Assembly (NCBI GenBank): GCA_039028635.1
Contig: JBCCHV010000001.1
Location: forward strand, 124,001 to 188,000
Source of the DNA: Acidobacteriota bacterium
GTDB lineage: Bacteria; Acidobacteriota; Thermoanaerobaculia; Multivoradales; JBCCEF01
Direction of reading: 5' to 3'
DNA: 64,000 nucleotides
The translations under genes were made by a program, and so were the position numbers. Below the pieces are notes generated by a model. That model had not been told where the DNA came from, did no database searches, and was given only the letters and a program-made list of their open reading frames with translations. Shown here one piece after another: positions 59,738 to 64,000 of this stretch (its first letter is position 1; each line of letters begins with the position of its first letter).

Positions 59738-60373
59738 TCAGTCGGAGGTCGCGCCATCGGCCATCTCGCGGTACAACCAGGCGCGCGCCTTCACCCAGTC
59801 GCGCCGCACGGTGCGGTCGGTCACGTCGAGCATGGCGGCGATCTCCTGGTCCGTCATGCCGCCGAAGTAGCGGCACTCGACGACCTGGGCGAGCCGTGGT
59901 GAGACCTCCTTGAGGCCTCCGAGGGCGCGGTCGAGGTCGACGATCCAGGCCGCCTGTTGTCCTTCGACGGAGAGGGGCACGGCATCGAGATCGACGGCGT
60001 GGCGGTCGCCGCCGCGCTTCTCGGCGTTGCGCCGGCGCGCATAGTCGGTGACCACCTGGCGCATGGCGCGAGCGGCAACAGCGTAGAAATGAACCCGATC
60101 CTGCCAGTCTTGGGAAGAGCTGCCCGCCAGCTTGAGGAAAGCCTCGTGCACAACGGCCGTGGTGTCGAGGGTCTGGGAACCTCGCCGCCCGCGGACCCGA
60201 TGCCTGGCCATCCGCCGCAGCTCGCCGTAAACCATCGGCAGAAGCTCATCGAGAGCCGATCGGTCGCCCTCTCGGAGTCGCCCCAGGAGCACGGTGACCT
60301 CGGTCGCCGTGAATTCGGTCGCCGTGAATTCGGTCACCGGATGTCCGTCAGAGGGTGTTTTCTTCGTTGCCAT
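59738..60373 (-). CDS. ECF-type sigma factor, TIGR02999/ECF43-like (module 3)
   Basis: The 211-residue protein has region 2 (LLPMVYGELRRMARHRVRGR; HFYAVAARAMRQVVTDYARR) and region 4 (LAQVVECRYFGGMTDQEIAA; VTDRTVRRDWVKARAWLY). The DAED position reads TLDTTAVVHEAFLKL, with Thr 71 and 72. The N-terminus has a short tandem TEFTA repeat encoded by 15-bp DNA units. Start ATG at 60373 (MATKKTPSDG). It is divergent from kinase 3 with a 229-base gap; unlike the other two, it is not overlapped by its kinase. Confidence 0.9.
   Translation of the reverse strand: MATKKTPSDGHPVTEFTATEFTATEVTVLLGRLREGDRSALDELLPMVYGELRRMARHRVRGRRGSQTLDTTAVVHEAFLKLAGSSSQDWQDRVHFYAVAARAMRQVVTDYARRRNAEKRGGDRHAVDLDAVPLSVEGQQAAWIVDLDRALGGLKEVSPRLAQVVECRYFGGMTDQEIAAMLDVTDRTVRRDWVKARAWLYREMADGATSD
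60294..60338. repeat. Three 15-bp tandem repeats in the sigma factor N-terminus
   Basis: The units are GTGACCTCGGTCGCC, GTGAATTCGGTCGCC and GTGAATTCGGTCACC on the plus strand. They encode TEFTA-like units in the protein. Being a multiple of three, copy number can change without a frameshift. Confidence 0.75.
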
Positions 60374-60602
60374 GGATGAACGCCTGTGGCCTCGAGGCCG
60401 GCATACGTACATACTATCCGCTGCCTGAGCCAAAGCTGAACCGCGCTCGCAAGCCTATCCCGACCCACTCCCCAGCGCTCCGCTGCCAGGGTCCGTTCGT
60501 CTGCCAGCGGCAGCATTCCTTCACCAGCGATCCGATGGCAGCCTGCGACCGACTCACCACCCCCTCAACGCCTCTTCCGCCCCGAGCCGATAGAGTGGAT
60601 CG

Positions 60603-63092
60603 GTGGATGCGAGTCGACCATCGGAGCGCTGGCGGCGGACTGAAGCGGCTCTCGATCTGCTGCTCGATCTGCCGCCCGCGAAGCGCGAGAGAAAGCTGCG
60701 GGAGATCGCCGCTCAGGACTCGGCTCTCGAGCGCGAGCTGCGTTCTTTGATCGCCTACCTCGAGCCCGCCCGGGACCCCTTGGAGGAGGGCGTCGCGGGC
60801 TCGGCAGTCGCCCTGCTTCAAGGGCTCGAGGCAGAGGTCGAAGGGGAGCGGGCAGGGCGCCATGGCGAGCTCGGCCCCTACACCCTGGGTGAGCTGCTCG
60901 CCGTCGGCGGCATGGGGCGGGTTTACCGGGCCCATCGTCGCGATGGGCTGTTCGAGCGCGAGGTCGCCGTCAAGGTGATGCGGTGGGAAATCCCCGACCC
61001 CTCGCTGCGGGCTCGCTTCGACCAGGAGAGAAGGATCCTGGCCCGTCTCCAGCACCCTGCCGTGGCCCAGCTCATCGATGGTGGGGTGACCGCCGACGGG
61101 CTGCCGTACCTGGTGATGGAGCTGGTGGTTGGCGAGCCGCTGGATCTCTATTGTCGCCGCCTCGGATTCTCGCCGAGGGAGCGTCTCGAGCTCCTGCTGC
61201 CGATCGTCGATGCCGTCGCCTATGCCCATCGGCAGCTGGTGGTCCATCGCGATCTCAAGCCGGGCAATGTCCTGGTCGATGCGGCCGGCCGCGCCAAGCT
61301 GCTCGACTTCGGGGTCGCCAAGCTGGTCGAGCCGAGCGCCGAGACCGCACTTGCGGCCGGTTTGACGATCACCGGGTCGGGCCCCTACACGCCGGCCTTC
61401 GCCTCGCCCGAGCAGCTCGCCGGCAAGGCCGTCGGCACGGCCAGTGACGTCTATTCCCTGGGGGCGGTGGTCTATCTGTTGGTGACCGATGTCAGCCCGT
61501 TTCCGCCCCTTGAGCCGGGGCAAGTCGACCCTCGCCTCGAAGGCCGGCTACCGGTACCCCCTTCTCGGGTCTCGCCTCGACTGCCGGGGCCCCTCGCCCA
61601 GGATCTCGACGCCATCGTTCTCAAGGCGATGCGGCCCGAGGCCGAGGAACGCTACAGCGGCGTCGATGGTCTGGCGACGGATATCCGCCACCTGCTCGGC
61701 GGGCGAGCTGTCGAGGCGGTGGCGCCGACGCTTCGCTATCGCCTGCGCAAGCTGATTCGCCGCAACCCGATGATCTCCGCCTTGGTCAGCGCAGTGGTGC
61801 TCGCCATCGCCCTGGGTATCCTCGCTTCTTCCCACCAGGCCCGCCTCGCCCGCCAGGAGCGCGACCGAGCGGTTCGCATGGCCGACTTCGCCTTCGATGT
61901 TCTGCGCCTGGGGGACCCGCGGGGCACCGGCGCCACCCAGCTACCCGCCAAGGAGCTATTGGTCAACGCCGCCGCGGCCGCCGAGAATCTCGCCGACTCC
62001 GACCTCCGAGGCCAGGCCCTGACGGTGGTCGGCGAAGGTCTCTCGAACCTCTATGCCCATGGCGAGGCGGCGGAGGTCTGGTCGCGGGCCTCGGCGGCCT
62101 ATGGCTATCCGGACCTCGCTCACCCGCAGGTCGCCGAGGTCTTGCGGCGCGGGGCCCTCGCCTGGGCGGAGTCGGGGAATCAACCGCGGGCCCTCGAGAT
62201 CAACCGCCAGGCGCTCGCCGCGGCGCGCCTCGAAGGCTTCGCCCCGGGAGCGGAGCTGGCCCCCTTCCTCTTCGACCGCGCCTACCTCATTCTGCGTTTC
62301 GAGGCCAAGAGCTCACCCCGCCGAGAGGAGGCCGAGAGTCTGCTCGAGGAAGCCGTCGAGCTCCAGCGGCGCGACCTTCCGTCGACTCGCGCCGCCCTGG
62401 CCTCATCCCTCCATTTGCTGGGCAGGCTGCGCTTCGACCAAGGATTCGGCGACACCTCGGCAACCGCCGGCGAGGTGGTGCAGGAGGGCCTCGACCTGAT
62501 GGCGGAAGCGGCGGAGATCCGTCGCCAACTGCCGACCGACCAGGCCGGAGCCCTGGTCGAATCGCTCAGTGACCGCGGCCTCGTGCTCGACGTACTCGGA
62601 CGCCATCAGGAAGCGCTCGAAACCCTCGAGGAGGCCCTCGACTATGGTCGCCGCTGGATCGATCCATCGCATCCGATCCTGCTGACCGTCGGCGCCAACC
62701 TCGGGGCGATCTACTTCGACGCCGGACGTTTCGAAGATGCCCAGCGAGTGCTGCAGGCGGCGGCCTCCGGATGGCAGAGCAGCGGCACGGCGCCGCCGGC
62801 CGGGCTGCTGCACTGGCAGGGTCAGACAGCGGCGGCGTTGGGCCGGCAACCGGAGGCCGAGGCTTTGGCTCGCCGGGCCTTGGCGAGCGCCGGGGAAGAG
62901 GGCCCGAGACGCTGCCAGGTGGCTCTCGGTCTGGGAGATATCCTGCTGCGCGCCGGCCAGCGCGCCGAGGCCCGGCGCCTGCTCAGCCAGACCCTCCCCG
63001 TCTGCGAAGCCGCCGAAGGGGCGGACAGCCGCCAAGCGGCTCGGGTACGATCGAGTCTTCGAGCCATCGCCGCCGAGGAAACGCCCCCGTGA
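60603..63092 (+). CDS. Membrane Ser/Thr protein kinase with C-terminal TPR-like region (module 3)
   Basis: The 829-residue kinase has an N-terminal helical segment and a Hanks domain with GELLAVGGMGRVYRAH, VAVKVM (Lys about 124), VHRDLKPGNVL, LLDFGVAKL and AFASPEQLAG. A membrane helix (MISALVSAVVLAIALGILAS, about 395) is followed by TPR-like helices (AESGNQPRALEINRQALAAA; ALVESLSDRGLVLDVLGRHQ). It starts with GTG at 60603. The divergent sigma factor at 60373 is its probable target. No obvious promoter pair is visible in the 60374-60602 gap. The stop overlaps the next start by one base (TGATG). Confidence 0.88.
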   Translation: MDASRPSERWRRTEAALDLLLDLPPAKRERKLREIAAQDSALERELRSLIAYLEPARDPLEEGVAGSAVALLQGLEAEVEGERAGRHGELGPYTLGELLAVGGMGRVYRAHRRDGLFEREVAVKVMRWEIPDPSLRARFDQERRILARLQHPAVAQLIDGGVTADGLPYLVMELVVGEPLDLYCRRLGFSPRERLELLLPIVDAVAYAHRQLVVHRDLKPGNVLVDAAGRAKLLDFGVAKLVEPSAETALAAGLTITGSGPYTPAFASPEQLAGKAVGTASDVYSLGAVVYLLVTDVSPFPPLEPGQVDPRLEGRLPVPPSRVSPRLPGPLAQDLDAIVLKAMRPEAEERYSGVDGLATDIRHLLGGRAVEAVAPTLRYRLRKLIRRNPMISALVSAVVLAIALGILASSHQARLARQERDRAVRMADFAFDVLRLGDPRGTGATQLPAKELLVNAAAAAENLADSDLRGQALTVVGEGLSNLYAHGEAAEVWSRASAAYGYPDLAHPQVAEVLRRGALAWAESGNQPRALEINRQALAAARLEGFAPGAELAPFLFDRAYLILRFEAKSSPRREEAESLLEEAVELQRRDLPSTRAALASSLHLLGRLRFDQGFGDTSATAGEVVQEGLDLMAEAAEIRRQLPTDQAGALVESLSDRGLVLDVLGRHQEALETLEEALDYGRRWIDPSHPILLTVGANLGAIYFDAGRFEDAQRVLQAAASGWQSSGTAPPAGLLHWQGQTAAALGRQPEAEALARRALASAGEEGPRRCQVALGLGDILLRAGQRAEARRLLSQTLPVCEAAEGADSRQAARVRSSLRAIAAEETPP

Positions 63093-63334
63093 TGACGAAG
63101 ATCGCCGAACTGGTAGCCAGTGTTTTGACGGCCCTGGGCCTCGCCGCCCTCGGTTTCGCCATGTGGCGCTGGACCGAGATTCCCTGGAGCTGGCCTGAGG
63201 AGACGCCTTCGTGGGTGGCGGAAGGTCTCCGAAGCCTGTGGGGGCGGGTCGCCGGGAGTACGCTCCTGGTGATCGGCCTGCTGATGTTCTGGGGCAGCTT
63301 CCGGAAACCCTATCGCTTCGAAGACGACGACTGA
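63092..63334 (+). CDS. Small inner-membrane protein coupled to kinase 3
   Basis: The 80-residue protein has two membrane segments (IAELVASVLTALGLAALGFA and VAGSTLLVIGLLMFWGSF), a Trp-rich loop (WRWTEIPWSWPEETPSW) and an acidic tail (RFEDDD). It starts at the ATG in TGATG at the kinase stop; a GTG at 63089 is possible. Coupling suggests a link with the kinase, but I recognise no family. Confidence 0.65.
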   Translation: MTKIAELVASVLTALGLAALGFAMWRWTEIPWSWPEETPSWVAEGLRSLWGRVAGSTLLVIGLLMFWGSFRKPYRFEDDD

Positions 63335-63387
63335 CCCTGGTCTGGTGGCGGGAGATCGACGGACAGATCCTCGTTGTAGAGTCAAGC

Positions 63388-63972
63388 ATGGCTCGATTTT
63401 GGCGAGAGATTCGCTGGCTGACGCTGGTGGCGCTGCTCTGCACGACCCCTGGTCTGGCCTCAGAGCGGCCTGAGGCTTGGGCCGAGGCGATGCCTCTCGC
63501 GGGGGCCCCGAATCTTCACCGAGTCAGCGCAACCCTCTACCGCAGCGCCCAGCCTTCGGCGGAAGGCATGGCGAACCTCGAGAATCTGGGCGTCGCCACG
63601 GTGGTCAATCTGCGTTCCTTCTCCTCTGATCGAGACGAGCTCGAAGGTACCGGCCTGGCCTACGAGCACATCTACATGAAGGCCTGGCACCCGGAGCGCA
63701 AAGAGGTGGTGCGCTTCCTCCGCATCGTGACCAACGCCAGGCGAACACCGGTGCTCGTGCACTGCAAGCACGGCGCCGATCGCACCGGCACGATGGTGGC
63801 CCTCTACCGCATCGTGGTCGAAGGTTGGAGCAAAGAGGAGGCCCTGAAGGAGATGACCACCGGCGGTTTCGGCTTTCATCGCATCTGGTCGAACCTGCCG
63901 CGCTGGATCGAGAAGCTCGACATCGAGGCCCTGCGGCAAGAGCTCGATCTTCCGTCTGTAGCCCATCCCTAG
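63388..63972 (+). CDS. Exported dual-specificity / tyrosine phosphatase-like protein
   Basis: The 194-residue protein has a signal peptide (IRWLTLVALLCTTPGLASER) and a cysteine-phosphatase domain. It includes NLHRVSATLYRSAQPSAEGM and LENLGVATVVNLRSF. The P-loop LVHCKHGADRTGTMV contains the CX5R motif (Cys about 126, Arg about 132), and the general-acid loop is near YMKAWHP. It resembles bacterial DSP/cyclin-phosphatase-like enzymes. The signal peptide places it outside the cytoplasm, so it should not dephosphorylate the cytoplasmic kinase 3 domain. The ATG at 63388 is chosen for the signal sequence; upstream frame has none. Confidence 0.85.
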   Translation: MARFWREIRWLTLVALLCTTPGLASERPEAWAEAMPLAGAPNLHRVSATLYRSAQPSAEGMANLENLGVATVVNLRSFSSDRDELEGTGLAYEHIYMKAWHPERKEVVRFLRIVTNARRTPVLVHCKHGADRTGTMVALYRIVVEGWSKEEALKEMTTGGFGFHRIWSNLPRWIEKLDIEALRQELDLPSVAHP

Positions 63973-64000
63973 AGCGGCCTTCTCACCGCGGCTCTCGGCG

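Noticed and set aside
63388-63972. Phosphatase partner that reverses kinase 3 action
   Set aside because: It has an export signal, while the kinase catalytic domain should be cytoplasmic. The link is only by position.

Overview
This is a high-GC bacterial chromosome segment. The gene content points to Acidobacteriota, possibly class Thermoanaerobaculia. It has three TIGR02999/ECF43-like sigma factor plus Ser/Thr kinase-TPR modules, adjacent DUF1501 and DUF1800 secreted proteins, S9 peptidase-OPT transporter genes, many lipoproteins, and a secreted trypsin with a C-terminal domain I associate with that lineage. This placement is inferred from gene families; no rRNA is present to confirm it.

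Layout. 1-6.4 kb: 5' part of a methyltransferase gene, then an FHA/AAA+ regulator next to a large NtrY-like sensor kinase. 6.4-15.7 kb: a lipoprotein, an alkaline-phosphatase-superfamily hydrolase, then a tight S9 peptidase, OPT oligopeptide transporter and glutamine cyclotransferase run, and a GYF/AIM24 protein. 15.7-25.7 kb: tRNA-Gly(CCC), bactofilin overlapping alanine dehydrogenase, rluD-lspA-thiE and a membrane protein, a FecR/DUF6600-like protein with a long Pro-Arg tail, a cyclic-nucleotide-binding gene broken by an in-frame TAG, def with a lipoprotein, and a Cys-rich exported peptide. 25.8-31 kb: first sigma/kinase module, an exported protein, yraN, tRNA-Gly(GCC) and tRNA-Cys(GCA).

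30.94-39.14 kb: an 8.2-kb integrated element in the 3' end of tRNA-Cys, bounded by a perfect 45-bp direct repeat. It carries a tyrosine integrase, an unknown protein, an AlpA-like HTH protein, a degenerate primase-like protein and a RecA-like ATPase in one leftward block joined by 8-nt start/stop overlaps. To the left are a ribbon-helix-helix repressor with a palindromic operator, two rightward small genes (one terminase-small-subunit-like) and a secreted trypsin cargo gene. The two ends share paired, equally spaced putative integrase arm sites.

39.2-51.1 kb: glycosyltransferase-like gene, CPA2 antiporter, a MacA/MacB-type ABC efflux operon, then glycogen/maltodextrin genes (alpha-glucan phosphorylase, malQ, glk). 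51.3-56.4 kb: DUF1501, DUF1800 and an amidohydrolase-TPR lipoprotein. 56.5-63.1 kb: second sigma/kinase module, and a third sigma factor divergent from a third kinase. 63.1-64 kb: a small membrane protein and a dual-specificity phosphatase.

Most promising for follow-up: the tRNA-Cys element (layout resembling phage-inducible islands but with a protease cargo), the nonsense codon in the cyclic-nucleotide-binding gene, the Cys-rich exported peptide, and conserved threonines in the three sigma factors at the place normally held by the acidic DAED motif.
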